A stretch of 27,808 nucleotides of DNA from contig JAUVQU010000004.1 of assembly GCA_030597965.1 (NCBI GenBank), positions 1 to 27,808 on the forward strand, written 5' to 3'. The notes beneath the pieces were generated by a model. The model did no database searches. It had not been told where the DNA came from and saw nothing but the letters and a program-made list of their open reading frames with translations. The stretch's first letter is position 1. Every line of letters begins with the position of its first letter. The translations under genes and the position numbers were made by a program. This document shows positions 15,169 to 23,026 of this stretch, piece by piece. This DNA comes from Cellvibrionaceae bacterium (GTDB lineage Bacteria > Pseudomonadota > Gammaproteobacteria > Pseudomonadales > Cellvibrionaceae).

Positions 15169-16606
15169 GTTTTGCAGGGCCAATAAAACTGGCCACCTGT
15201 GTCGCCGTGATTTCAGCGTTATCCTTTGCTGTCACGACAATCGTAACCTCTGTTTTCGTCTCGACCAGTTGTTTTTTCGGCACTGACACTCGCAGCGGAA
15301 GAGTTAACACCTCACCGTTTTCAATCTGCATGGGGCGATAGCCGCGAACCTTAAAATCATGCCCTCCAGTCACCGACACATCGTAAGTATGGGGAGTCTG
15401 ATCCATGTTATTGATCTTCACGGTATAAACATTGTGCACATTGTTACCGCTGATACGGTACATTTTAACGCCACGATCACGTATCACATCCACGGACAAG
15501 GGTTCACGAGAACCAATGCCGTAACCAAACAAGCCAACCATCACAATTACAATCCCGGCGTAACCAAACAATCTTGGACGTACGAAGTGAGTCTTGCCCG
15601 TATCTAAACCATCTTGTGAGGTAAAGCGAATTAAACCTCTCTCATAACCCACCTTGTCCATCACCTGATTACAGGCGTCAACACACAGGCCACAGTTGAT
15701 ACATTGGTATTGCAGGCCATCACGAATATCGATGTCCACTGGGCACACTTGTACACACCAGGAGCAATCAATGCAGTCGCCCTTACCTTCCGCTTTGTAA
15801 TCATCACCCGCTTTGCGTGGGCCTCGCGATTCACCTCTGGCGACATCGTAATGTACCGCCAGCGTGTCTTCGTCATACATCACCGATTGAAAACGTGCAT
15901 AGGGGCAGATATGCATACACATTTGTTCACGCATCCACCCTGCATTCAGGTAGGTCATCGTCATGAAAAAGAACGTCCAGAAGGCCGCCACCGCTGAAAT
16001 TTCATAGGTCATAAAGCCATCTTCAGCAATGACAGGAACGAAACCTAACAGCAACTCTCGAACGGGCGTGAAATAACCGACGAAGGTAATACCCGTGAGA
16101 AATGCGATAAAAAGCCAAACCGCTTGCGTCGCCCCTTTTTTGGCAACCTTATTCAGACTCCAGGGTTGTTTGTCTAACTTAATCCGCTTATTACGATCAC
16201 CCTGGAAGAAATCTTCCGCCCACATATACATTAGAGTCCATACGGTTTGCGGGCAGGTAAAACCACACCAGACACGTCCGACTAGCACGGTGACAGTGAA
16301 GAGCACAAAGGCGGCAATAATGAGCAACCAAGCGAGAAACATTCCATCTTGCGGCCAGAAAGTAGTCCATAGAATATGGAATTGGCGCTCAGGCAGATCG
16401 AACAACACAGCCGGACGACCATCAATGGTCAACCAGGGCAATAACATGAAGCCAACAATCAAAGGGATGCCGGTATAGCGGCGGATCTTTTGGAAAAAAC
16501 CAGAAATTTTTCGTGTGTAGATTTTGTCCGGCGATTCATAGAGATTCACATACTGAATTTCTTTCTCATCACCTTTAATTTCCACTACAGAAATCTTTTC
16601 ACTCAT
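15164..16606 (-). CDS. ccoG: cbb3 oxidase accessory iron-sulfur protein CcoG
   Basis: Membrane-bound ferredoxin-like protein (FixG/RdxA) of cbb3 biogenesis, implicated in copper reduction during CuB delivery. The 480 residues show several N-terminal membrane helices, with WCGFTCPQTVW in the membrane part, and ICPYARFQS before two 4Fe-4S cluster motifs, CIDCSWCVQVCPVD and CINCGLCVDACNQ. A further membrane helix is followed by an Ig-like periplasmic C-terminal domain ending near VASFIGPAKH. The ATG at 16606 is preceded by GAGGAAG at a good distance. It is first in ccoG-H-I-S, separated from ccoP by 377 bp containing a terminator and a probable own leader. Confidence 0.95.
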   Translation of the reverse strand: MSEKISVVEIKGDEKEIQYVNLYESPDKIYTRKISGFFQKIRRYTGIPLIVGFMLLPWLTIDGRPAVLFDLPERQFHILWTTFWPQDGMFLAWLLIIAAFVLFTVTVLVGRVWCGFTCPQTVWTLMYMWAEDFFQGDRNKRIKLDKQPWSLNKVAKKGATQAVWLFIAFLTGITFVGYFTPVRELLLGFVPVIAEDGFMTYEISAVAAFWTFFFMTMTYLNAGWMREQMCMHICPYARFQSVMYDEDTLAVHYDVARGESRGPRKAGDDYKAEGKGDCIDCSWCVQVCPVDIDIRDGLQYQCINCGLCVDACNQVMDKVGYERGLIRFTSQDGLDTGKTHFVRPRLFGYAGIVIVMVGLFGYGIGSREPLSVDVIRDRGVKMYRISGNNVHNVYTVKINNMDQTPHTYDVSVTGGHDFKVRGYRPMQIENGEVLTLPLRVSVPKKQLVETKTEVTIVVTAKDNAEITATQVASFIGPAKH

Positions 16607-16637
16607 GGACTTACTTCCTCAAAGACATTAATGAGGC

Positions 16638-16658
16638 TCTCTTATCGGAATTAAGAGA
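16638..16658. promoter_or_regulatory. Symmetric element in the ccoG leader
   Basis: TCTCTTA (16638-16644) and TAAGAGA (16652-16658) are perfectly complementary around seven bases, about 32 bp before the ccoG start. It could be an operator half-site pair or a leader hairpin. No regulator is recognised. Confidence 0.35.
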
Positions 16659-16786
16659 CCCTTCCTTGAGGCTGGTGTGGTCGCAACATCTAACGGTCGC
16701 TTATCGCCATTTCAGCCAAGCACCCTACCTAGATTTAATTCACATTACCCTATGCGTTGGTAGAGTTACCCACTTACATTTCAAAC

Positions 16787-16876
16787 GATCTACATAAACC
16801 GTCTACATAAAACCATCTACATAAAACCATTTACATAAAACAAAGCCCCGCATGCGGGGCTTGTTACATAAACTCA
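16787..16876. repeat. 14-bp tandem repeats next to the ccoNOQP terminator
   Basis: Four consecutive 14-bp units of the form ATCTACATAAAACC cover 16787-16842, each with one to three differences. A fifth partial unit (GTTACATAAACTCA, 16863-16876) lies on the other side of the terminator hairpin. The period is exact and the array touches the hairpin. Read on the minus strand the units are GGTTTTATGTAGAT, a continuation of the terminator's T-rich tail. Confidence 0.8.
16843..16862 (-). terminator. Terminator of ccoNOQP
   Basis: AAGCCCCGCA and TGCGGGGCTT form a perfect 10-bp GC-rich palindrome. On the minus strand it is followed by TTTGTTTTATG, the U-rich tail expected for termination of the ccoNOQP transcript. 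It stands about 120 bp after the ccoP stop. Confidence 0.8.
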
Positions 16877-16983
16877 GTAAATCTTACCTCATCAGAGAGG
16901 ATAGCCCGAACACTAATACAGTGATCGTTTAGCTGGAATCCCGATGTGTCGAACACTGGAATTCCAACGCTGGCAAACAAGAC

Positions 16984-17898
16984 TTACTCGGCAGCTTCTG
17001 CTTCTGCGTCCATTGACAAGCCGTACACGTAGCCAGCCAGTAAGTGGATTTTTTCTTCACGCAGTTTATCAACCTGTGCAGGCATTACGTTAGAACGACC
17101 AGCACGAATCGAGTGACGGATACCTTCAGGTGACCCTTCATACAACCATGTATCATCGGCCAGATTAGGCGCACCAAAGAGATAATTACCCTTACCATCT
17201 GCTCCGTGACAAGAAGCACAGCTAGTGGCGAATACTTCAGCTCCCTCAACCGCTTTAGCAACGTCATGCTCGGCACCAGAAAGACTTAAAACATGCTCAC
17301 CAACAGCAACCACATTCTCTTCACCAATGATGGCACCCCACGCTGGCATTTGACCCGCACGACCATGAGCAATGGTCTGCTTGATCTGCTCGGCGCTACC
17401 GCCGTACAACCAATCGTTATCAGTCAGATTAGGGAAACCGTAGTTACCACCGCCATCAGCACCGTGACAAACGGCACAGTTGTTGGCAAACAAGCGTACG
17501 CCCATTTTCTGAGCCGCTGGGTCCATTGCTACATCTTCGATACTCATCGCTGCAAAGTTAGCGTAGATTTCGCCGTACTGCTCATCGGCTTTTTGCTGCT
17601 CACGCTCTAACTGGTTAACTGAAGTCCAACCGGTCAGACCTGGCCATTTTCCCATACCAGGATAAATAATCAGGTAAATAATGCCGAAAATCATCGTGGC
17701 GACGAACAACTGGAACCACCACTTTGGCAGCGGATTATCGTATTCCTCAATGCCATCGTAGATATGACCAGTGGTTCTGTTTTCTGGGTCATCGTCATCA
17801 CTTACTGCAACCTTGCGGTTGGCCAGCAGTAACCACGCCAACAGATACAAGTTGAGACTGGTGATAAGGATGATCCACAAACTCCAAAAAGTACTCAT
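16984..17898 (-). CDS. ccoP: cbb3-type cytochrome c oxidase subunit III, diheme CcoP
   Basis: Membrane-anchored diheme cytochrome c that passes electrons to CcoO and the catalytic subunit. The 304 residues include two hydrophobic segments (about 5-27 and 62-80), then two cytochrome c domains with heme attachment motifs CAVCH (141-145) and CASCH (227-231). The axial methionines are probably Met184 (GQMPAW) and Met272 (NVMPAQ). The ATG at 17898 overlaps the ccoQ stop as ATGA. It is last in the ccoNOQP operon and followed by a terminator. Confidence 0.97.
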   Translation of the reverse strand: MSTFWSLWIILITSLNLYLLAWLLLANRKVAVSDDDDPENRTTGHIYDGIEEYDNPLPKWWFQLFVATMIFGIIYLIIYPGMGKWPGLTGWTSVNQLEREQQKADEQYGEIYANFAAMSIEDVAMDPAAQKMGVRLFANNCAVCHGADGGGNYGFPNLTDNDWLYGGSAEQIKQTIAHGRAGQMPAWGAIIGEENVVAVGEHVLSLSGAEHDVAKAVEGAEVFATSCASCHGADGKGNYLFGAPNLADDTWLYEGSPEGIRHSIRAGRSNVMPAQVDKLREEKIHLLAGYVYGLSMDAEAEAAE

Positions 17899-18104
17899 AA
17901 TTTTTCCTGCCCTTTCTCGTTATCGCCTTCCGGCTCTACGGGGGTTGCTTGTGGGTCGACCTCATCGGCAAATGGTGCATTCGCCGCTTCTTCAAATTGC
18001 TTTTTACGACTGGGGGAATAAGCCCACCAGCAAACACCTAAAAAAGCGATCATCACAAAAACGGTCGAAATACCTTTTAAATCATTAATATCCATCATCG
18101 ACAC
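17895..18104 (-). CDS. ccoQ: cbb3-type oxidase small subunit CcoQ
   Basis: Small single-span membrane subunit that stabilises the cbb3 complex. The hydrophobic stretch GISTVFVMIAFLGVCWWAYS (about 11-30) is followed by the characteristic PSRKKQFEEAANAPF segment and an acidic tail. The longest frame starts at a GTG (18104). The ATG at 18098, five bases after a GAG, is probably the real start, shortening the protein by two residues to 67. The stop overlaps the ccoP start by four bases. Confidence 0.92.
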   Translation of the reverse strand: MSMMDINDLKGISTVFVMIAFLGVCWWAYSPSRKKQFEEAANAPFADEVDPQATPVEPEGDNEKGQEKL

Positions 18105-18113
18105 TCGGCTAAA

Positions 18114-18725
18114 TTAACGCTTCTGTTGTAATAACAGGCCCAATTGCTGCAGATAAGCCACCAGTGCGTCCATTTCGGTCACACCACTTGCGGCTTCTTT
18201 TGCACCGGCAATATCGGCATCGGTATAAGGCACACCTACTGAACGTAGCGCAGCCATTTTGGCACCGGTATTTTTGCCATCGAGCACATTATCAAACAAC
18301 CATGGGAACGCAGGCATATTAGACTCAGGCACAACGTTACGCGGGTTATACAAGTGAGCCTTGTGCCACTCATCAGAGTAACGACCACCCACACGCGCCA
18401 AATCTGGACCAGTACGTTTAGAACCCCACAGGAATGGATGATCGTAAACGGACTCCCCGGCAACGGAGTAGTGACCGTAACGCTCAACTTCGGCACGCAG
18501 AGGGCGAACCATCTGAGTGTGGCAAACGTGACAACCTTCGCGGATATAAATATCGCGACCTTCCAGCTCAACCGCGTCCCATGGCTCTAAGCCATCGATA
18601 GGTTTAGTGGTTTCGTCCAGGAAAAATTGCGGTACGATTTCAACCAGCGTACCAAAGCTGATGGAGAAAATAATCAACACCACCATCAAACCAATATTCT
18701 TTTCTACAATGTCATGACCTTTCAC
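18114..18725 (-). CDS. ccoO: cbb3-type cytochrome c oxidase subunit II, monoheme CcoO
   Basis: Membrane-anchored monoheme cytochrome c that links CcoP to the heme b/CuB subunit. One N-terminal helix (about 11-31) precedes the heme motif CHVCH (65-69), with the sixth ligand probably in ESNMPAFPW. The 203-residue length is normal. The GTG start at 18725 is preceded by GGAG eight bases upstream and lies 12 bp after ccoN. Confidence 0.97.
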   Translation of the reverse strand: MKGHDIVEKNIGLMVVLIIFSISFGTLVEIVPQFFLDETTKPIDGLEPWDAVELEGRDIYIREGCHVCHTQMVRPLRAEVERYGHYSVAGESVYDHPFLWGSKRTGPDLARVGGRYSDEWHKAHLYNPRNVVPESNMPAFPWLFDNVLDGKNTGAKMAALRSVGVPYTDADIAGAKEAASGVTEMDALVAYLQQLGLLLQQKR

Positions 18726-18737
18726 TTTCGCGTCTCC

Positions 18738-20189
18738 TTAAGCAGCTTGCAGCTGTGCGTTATCTGCTGCGTCTGCTTCTTCAGCAGGTGCAGTAAGCGT
18801 GCGATAGGTGTTGTATGCCATCAGCAGCATACCCAATAAGAACATGGCTCCGCCCACGACACGAATAAAGTAGCCTGGGTAACTGGCTTCAACCGATTCA
18901 ACAAAGCTGTAGGTCAAGCTGCCATCGGCGTTAAAGGCACGCCACATCAAGCCCTGCATAATACCGTTAACCCACATCGCAGCTATGTACAGTACCGTGC
19001 CCACAGTGGCCAACCAGAAGTGCGCATTAATCAAAGGAACACTCCACATTGCTTTGCGGTTAGTCAATACAGGGAACAGGTGATACAGGGCACCAATACT
19101 AATCATCGCCACCCAGCCCAACGCGCCGGAGTGAACGTGACCAATGGTCCAGTCAGTGTTGTGAGACAGTGCGTTCACCGTCTTGATCGCCATCATTGGG
19201 CCTTCGAAAGTAGACATGCCGTAGAAGGACAAAGAAACCACCAGGAAACGCAACGTAGGATCGGTACGCAGCTTATGCCAGGCACCGGAAAGAGTCATGA
19301 TACCGTTGATCATACCGCCCCAGGACGGCGCCAACAGGATCAGAGACATCACCATACCCAAACTCTGCGCCCAGTCTGGTAACGCTGAATAGTGTAGGTG
19401 GTGCGAACCTGCCCAGATGTATAAAGAGATCAACGCCCAGAAGTGAACGATGGACAACTGATAAGAGTAAACCGGGCGACCCGCCTGCTTGGGCACGAAG
19501 TAGTACATGATCCCCAGGAAGCCAGCGGTCAAGAAGAAGCCCACTGCGTTGTGACCGTACCACCACTGGATCATGGCATCCATTGCACCGGCATAAGCCG
19601 AGTAGGATTTAGTCAAAGTCACGGGTACTGCCGCACTGTTAACAACATGCAGTACGGCAACGGTGAGAATAAAACCACCGAAGAACCAGTTAGCCACATA
19701 GATATGGGACGTCTTACGTTTTACGATGGTGCCAAAAAACACCAGTGCGTAGGAAACCCAAACCAGAGTAATGAGAATATCAATGGGCCATTCAAGCTCT
19801 GCGTATTCTTTAGCCGAGGTATAACCCATCGGTAAAGTAATGGCAGCCAGCACAATCACCAATTGCCAACCCCAGAAGGTAAATGGCACTAACCAACCAC
19901 CCCATAAAGGCGCCTGACAGGTACGCTGCACTACGTAATAAGAGGTTGCGAACAAGGCACAACCACCAAACGCGAAGATGACAGCGTTAGTGTGTAGAGG
20001 ACGCAAACGACCAAAGTGGGTATACGGCTGAAAAATATCATTCAGCTGTGGCCACATCAACTGCGAGGCTATCAGTACACCCACTGACATGCCAACCACG
20101 CCCCAAACGACGGTCATCACAGCAAATTTGCGTACCACATCGTAGTCATATGCAGGCTGTTCTCCAGCCGCTGCCAAATTACTACTCAT
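18738..20189 (-). CDS. ccoN: cbb3-type cytochrome c oxidase subunit I, CcoN
   Basis: Catalytic heme-copper subunit of the high-affinity C-family terminal oxidase, reducing O2 to water and pumping protons across the inner membrane. The chain of 483 residues has about twelve membrane helices. The metal ligands are all present: His66 and His353 for the low-spin heme, His351 for the high-spin heme, and His213, His263 and His264 for CuB. Tyr257 stands at the place of the cross-linked tyrosine of C-family enzymes, and Glu329 at the conserved functional glutamate. The ATG at 20189 follows AGGA at eight bases. An FNR/Anr-type box lies about 147 bp upstream, fitting induction at low oxygen. First gene of ccoNOQP. 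Confidence 0.97.
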   Translation of the reverse strand: MSSNLAAAGEQPAYDYDVVRKFAVMTVVWGVVGMSVGVLIASQLMWPQLNDIFQPYTHFGRLRPLHTNAVIFAFGGCALFATSYYVVQRTCQAPLWGGWLVPFTFWGWQLVIVLAAITLPMGYTSAKEYAELEWPIDILITLVWVSYALVFFGTIVKRKTSHIYVANWFFGGFILTVAVLHVVNSAAVPVTLTKSYSAYAGAMDAMIQWWYGHNAVGFFLTAGFLGIMYYFVPKQAGRPVYSYQLSIVHFWALISLYIWAGSHHLHYSALPDWAQSLGMVMSLILLAPSWGGMINGIMTLSGAWHKLRTDPTLRFLVVSLSFYGMSTFEGPMMAIKTVNALSHNTDWTIGHVHSGALGWVAMISIGALYHLFPVLTNRKAMWSVPLINAHFWLATVGTVLYIAAMWVNGIMQGLMWRAFNADGSLTYSFVESVEASYPGYFIRVVGGAMFLLGMLLMAYNTYRTLTAPAEEADAADNAQLQAA

Positions 20190-20280
20190 AGTGAGATTCC
20201 TAGTTTATTTAAATTTTTAGATATTAAAAATTCTTAACGGACTGCTTCTTTATTTTGTTTATAAATCCCGAATCTATTTG

Positions 20281-20309
20281 GACGCTGCGCTCAAGCGGCG
20301 CATTGCGTC
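20281..20309. promoter_or_regulatory. Hairpin in the ccoN leader region
   Basis: GACGCTGCGC (20281-20290) pairs with GCGCA and GCGTC (20298-20302, 20305-20309) with a 2-base bulge and a 7-base loop. It stands just downstream of the FNR-type box in the direction of ccoN, around or after the expected transcription start, so it would be near the 5' end of the mRNA. Confidence 0.4.
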
Positions 20310-20329
20310 TCAAACCACCCATACCAAGT

Positions 20330-20343
20330 TTGACACGCATCAA
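20330..20343. promoter_or_regulatory. FNR/Anr-type box upstream of ccoN
   Basis: On the minus strand the sequence is TTGATGCGTGTCAA, one mismatch from the FNR/Anr consensus TTGAT-N4-ATCAA. It lies about 147 bp upstream of the ccoN ATG, the usual place for oxygen-responsive control of cbb3 operons. A matching -10 about 30 bp further on is weak. No fnr/anr gene is in this window. Confidence 0.65.
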
Positions 20344-20444
20344 GCAAATCTGGAAGCCTCCCAAACTGGCAGCATAACTAAGCCATTGATTCATTAGACA
20401 ATAACAAAGATAGCAGCCACTAAACAGAGGGCAACATTTAAAGT

Positions 20445-20464
20445 GCCCCAGAATCGTCTGGGGC
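20445..20464 (-). terminator. Probable argG terminator
   Basis: GCCCCAGA (20445-20452) and TCTGGGGC (20457-20464) form a perfect 8-bp stem with a 4-base loop, eight bases after the argG stop. The tail on the minus strand (ACTTTAAATG) is only weakly T-rich, so termination may be incomplete and some read-through toward ccoN is possible. Confidence 0.6.
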
Positions 20465-20471
20465 CAAACTT

Positions 20472-21695
20472 TTAAAGCAGATCACGGCCTTTTTGCGCTT
20501 CGATACGAAGACGCAGGGCATTCAGCTTAATAAAGCCAGCGGCATCTTTCTGATCATAGGCACCTGCATCATCTTCAAAGGTAGCGACGGCTTCATCAAA
20601 CAGGCTGTCATCAGAGCGACGACCCACTACCGTGGCAGAGCCTTTATAAAGTTTCACGCGAACATCACCGTTCACGTGCTTTTGAGACACATCGATTGCC
20701 GCCTGCAGCATTTCACGCTCTGGTGACCACCAGTAACCGTTGTATACCAAATTAGCGTACTTCGGCATCAACTCATCTTTCAGGTGAGCCGCTTCACGAT
20801 CCAGCGTCAGCGATTCAATGGCACGGTGCGCCTTCAGCATCACAGTACCGGCAGGCGTTTCATAACAACCGCGAGATTTCATACCTACATAGCGGTTCTC
20901 AACAACATCCAAACGACCCACGCCATTAGCGCCGGCTACTTCGTTGAGGTACTCCATTACGGTGGCGGGGCTCATGGCCTCACCATCGATAGCGACAATG
21001 TCGCCCTTCTCGTAGGATAAAACCAGATAAGTGGCTTTATCCGGCGCTTCTTCAGGAGAAACCGTCCAGCGCCACATATCTGGATCTTCCGCTTCCCACC
21101 AAGGATCTTCCAAGTTGCCACCCTCGTAAGAGATGTGCAGCAAGTTCGCGTCCATAGAGTAAGGGGACTTTTTCTTAGCGTTGGCGTAATCCACCGGGAT
21201 GCCGCGCTCGGCACAATATTCCATCAGGCTTTCGCGGGAAGTCAGATCCCACTCACGCCAAGGGGCAATCACCTGCACGCCCGGCATCAGCGCATAAGCG
21301 CCCAGCTCGAAACGAACCTGATCATTACCTTTACCGGTCGCACCGTGAGATATGGCGTTAGAGCCTGTCTCTTTAGCGATCTCAATCAAACGCTTAGCGA
21401 TCAATGGGCGGGCAATCGAAGTACCCAGCAGGTATTCACCTTCGTAGATAGCGTTAGCGCGGAACATTGGAAATACGAAATCGCGCGCAAATTCTTCACG
21501 CAAGTCGTCAATGTAGATTTCTTTAATGCCCATGGCCTCAGCCTTGGCACGCGCTGGCTCAACTTCTTCACCCTGACCAATATCGGCAGTGAAGGTAACC
21601 ACTTCACAGCCATAGGTTTCTTGTAGCCATTTAACAATTACAGACGTATCCAAACCACCTGAATAGGCCAGTACGACCTTGTCTACGGATGACAT
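20472..21695 (-). CDS. argG: Argininosuccinate synthase
   Basis: Joins citrulline and aspartate with ATP to form argininosuccinate, the penultimate step of arginine synthesis, in the cytosol. The N-terminal ATP-pyrophosphatase motif AYSGGLDTS (10-18) is followed by FTADIGQGEE, GATGKGNDQVRFE and SRGCYETPAGT, all diagnostic. Open frame extends to 21851, but the family begins at MSSVDKVVLAYSGG. The ATG at 21695 has GGAG six bases upstream, giving 407 residues, the normal length for this subtype. It diverges from pyrC across a 250-bp promoter region. Confidence 0.97.
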   Translation of the reverse strand: MSSVDKVVLAYSGGLDTSVIVKWLQETYGCEVVTFTADIGQGEEVEPARAKAEAMGIKEIYIDDLREEFARDFVFPMFRANAIYEGEYLLGTSIARPLIAKRLIEIAKETGSNAISHGATGKGNDQVRFELGAYALMPGVQVIAPWREWDLTSRESLMEYCAERGIPVDYANAKKKSPYSMDANLLHISYEGGNLEDPWWEAEDPDMWRWTVSPEEAPDKATYLVLSYEKGDIVAIDGEAMSPATVMEYLNEVAGANGVGRLDVVENRYVGMKSRGCYETPAGTVMLKAHRAIESLTLDREAAHLKDELMPKYANLVYNGYWWSPEREMLQAAIDVSQKHVNGDVRVKLYKGSATVVGRRSDDSLFDEAVATFEDDAGAYDQKDAAGFIKLNALRLRIEAQKGRDLL

Positions 21696-21945
21696 ACTCA
21701 TCTCCATCAAACACATGTTCCGTCCAACCGACGCAGCGGCCAGACACATAAAAATTGGGCGCGAATTGTATCTCGAATAAACTAAAAAACCCAGATTTAA
21801 TGAGGGCATTAGAATCAATACGCCATTTTCTACCCTCACACAGACGGCCATTGCTCAAAGAATAGCCAGAAGCCTATAAATTACAGGCATTTTTCGGTAG
21901 CATCGCATCATTAAAGCCCTTGGCCCTCCCACGAAAGAACGCCCT
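21696..21945. promoter_or_regulatory. Divergent argG / pyrC promoter region
   Basis: For pyrC a fair sigma-70 promoter is TTGCTC (21851-21856), 18 bases, then TATAAA (21875-21880). The -10 is part of a near-perfect 17-bp palindrome, GCCTATAAATTACAGGC (21872-21888), which could be an operator or form a small hairpin in the leader. For argG on the minus strand TACAAT (21765-21770) is a good -10 but its -35 (TGGGTT) is poor. I did not find a convincing ARG box or PurR box. Confidence 0.45.
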
Positions 21946-22977
21946 ATGACAGACCACATCACTCTTCTCCGCCCAGACGACTGGCATATCCACTTGCGTG
22001 ACGGAGACGCCCTCACCAGCACAGTACCCGATGCCGCCGCCACGTTTGGCCGCGCGATCATCATGCCTAACCTGGTACCACCCGTGATGAATGCTCAGCA
22101 AATCATAGACTACAAGGCCCGCATTTTGGCGCAGCGCCCGGCCGGCAGCCAATTTGAGCCGCTGATGGTGCTGTATCTCACTGACAACACCAGCGCCGAC
22201 GATATACGCGCCGCCAAGGCCGCCGGCGCCATTGCCTGCAAACTCTACCCGGCCGGTGCCACCACCAACTCCGACTCGGGCGTAACAGACCTCAAGAATG
22301 TCTACCCAGCGCTGGAAGCCATGCAGGCAGAAGGCATGCTGTTTTTGCTGCACGGTGAAGTCACGGATGCAGACATCGACATTTTCGACCGAGAAAAAGC
22401 ATTTATCGATCGTACTTTAGTCGGTCTCGCCAAAGATTTTCCCAATTTGAAAATGGTGATGGAGCACATCACCACAAAAGACGCCGTCGAGTTTGTGGCT
22501 AGCGCAGGCGACAACATTGCCGCCACTATTACCGCGCACCACCTGCTCTTTAACCGCAATCACATGCTGGCGGGCGGTATTCGCCCACACTATTACTGCC
22601 TGCCGATCCTCAAGCGCAACATTCACCAGCAGGCACTGATTGCCGCCGCCACCAGTGGCAATCCGAAATTTTTTCTGGGTACTGACTCAGCCCCACACGC
22701 CAAAGACAAGAAAGAAGCCGCCTGCGGGTGTGCAGGCGCTTACACAGCCTTTCATGCGATAGAACTTTACGCCACAATCTTTGACCAGGCCGGCGCACTC
22801 GACAAACTGGAAAACTTTGCCAGCGTCTACGGCCCAGACTTTTATGGCCTGCCACGCAACACCGATACCATTACGCTTGAAAAAACCGACTGGCAATTAC
22901 CCGAGCAGTTACCACTCGGACAAGATACACTGGTGCCACTCATGGCTGGTGAAACGCTTCACTGGAAGAAAGCGTAA
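21946..22977 (+). CDS. pyrC: Dihydroorotase (class II, E. coli type)
   Basis: Zinc amidohydrolase that cyclises carbamoyl-aspartate to dihydroorotate, the third step of pyrimidine synthesis. The 343-residue length matches E. coli PyrC. Metal-binding and catalytic residues are in place: His14 and His16 in HIHLRD, the carbamylated Lys99 in CKLYPAGATTNS, His136 in LLHGEV, His174 in MEHITT and catalytic Asp247 in GTDSAPH. The ATG at 21946 opens the conserved ITLLRPDDWHIHLRDG segment. Ribonuclease T follows 49 bp downstream and may be co-transcribed. Codon use is more GC-rich than in the neighbouring intergenic DNA, as for a housekeeping gene. Confidence 0.97.
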   Translation: MTDHITLLRPDDWHIHLRDGDALTSTVPDAAATFGRAIIMPNLVPPVMNAQQIIDYKARILAQRPAGSQFEPLMVLYLTDNTSADDIRAAKAAGAIACKLYPAGATTNSDSGVTDLKNVYPALEAMQAEGMLFLLHGEVTDADIDIFDREKAFIDRTLVGLAKDFPNLKMVMEHITTKDAVEFVASAGDNIAATITAHHLLFNRNHMLAGGIRPHYYCLPILKRNIHQQALIAAATSGNPKFFLGTDSAPHAKDKKEAACGCAGAYTAFHAIELYATIFDQAGALDKLENFASVYGPDFYGLPRNTDTITLEKTDWQLPEQLPLGQDTLVPLMAGETLHWKKA

Positions 22978-23026
22978 ATCGCCACAGAGCAAGTAATCGC
23001 CATAGAAAATATTTTAAGGACACTTC

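Larger units (their letters stand above)
16607..16983. other. ccoP-ccoG intergenic region
   Basis: This 377-bp gap separates the structural and maturation operons. It contains no gene. From the ccoP side it holds about 120 unremarkable bases, the ccoNOQP terminator (16843-16862), a 14-bp tandem repeat array (16787-16842) and the leader of ccoG with a symmetric hairpin (16638-16658). I looked for a TTGAT-N4-ATCAA FNR/Anr box here and found none. Confidence 0.7.

Noticed and set aside
16607..16780. FNR/Anr box upstream of ccoG
   Set aside because: No sequence within one or two mismatches of TTGAT-N4-ATCAA is present in this stretch.
16787..16842. Possible CRISPR-like array
   Set aside because: The 14-bp units are directly adjacent without spacers and no cas gene is present; it is a simple tandem repeat.
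21696..21851. N-terminal extension of argininosuccinate synthase by 52 residues
   Set aside because: Not found in the family; a GGAG-preceded ATG stands exactly at the conserved start and the extension covers the probable promoter.
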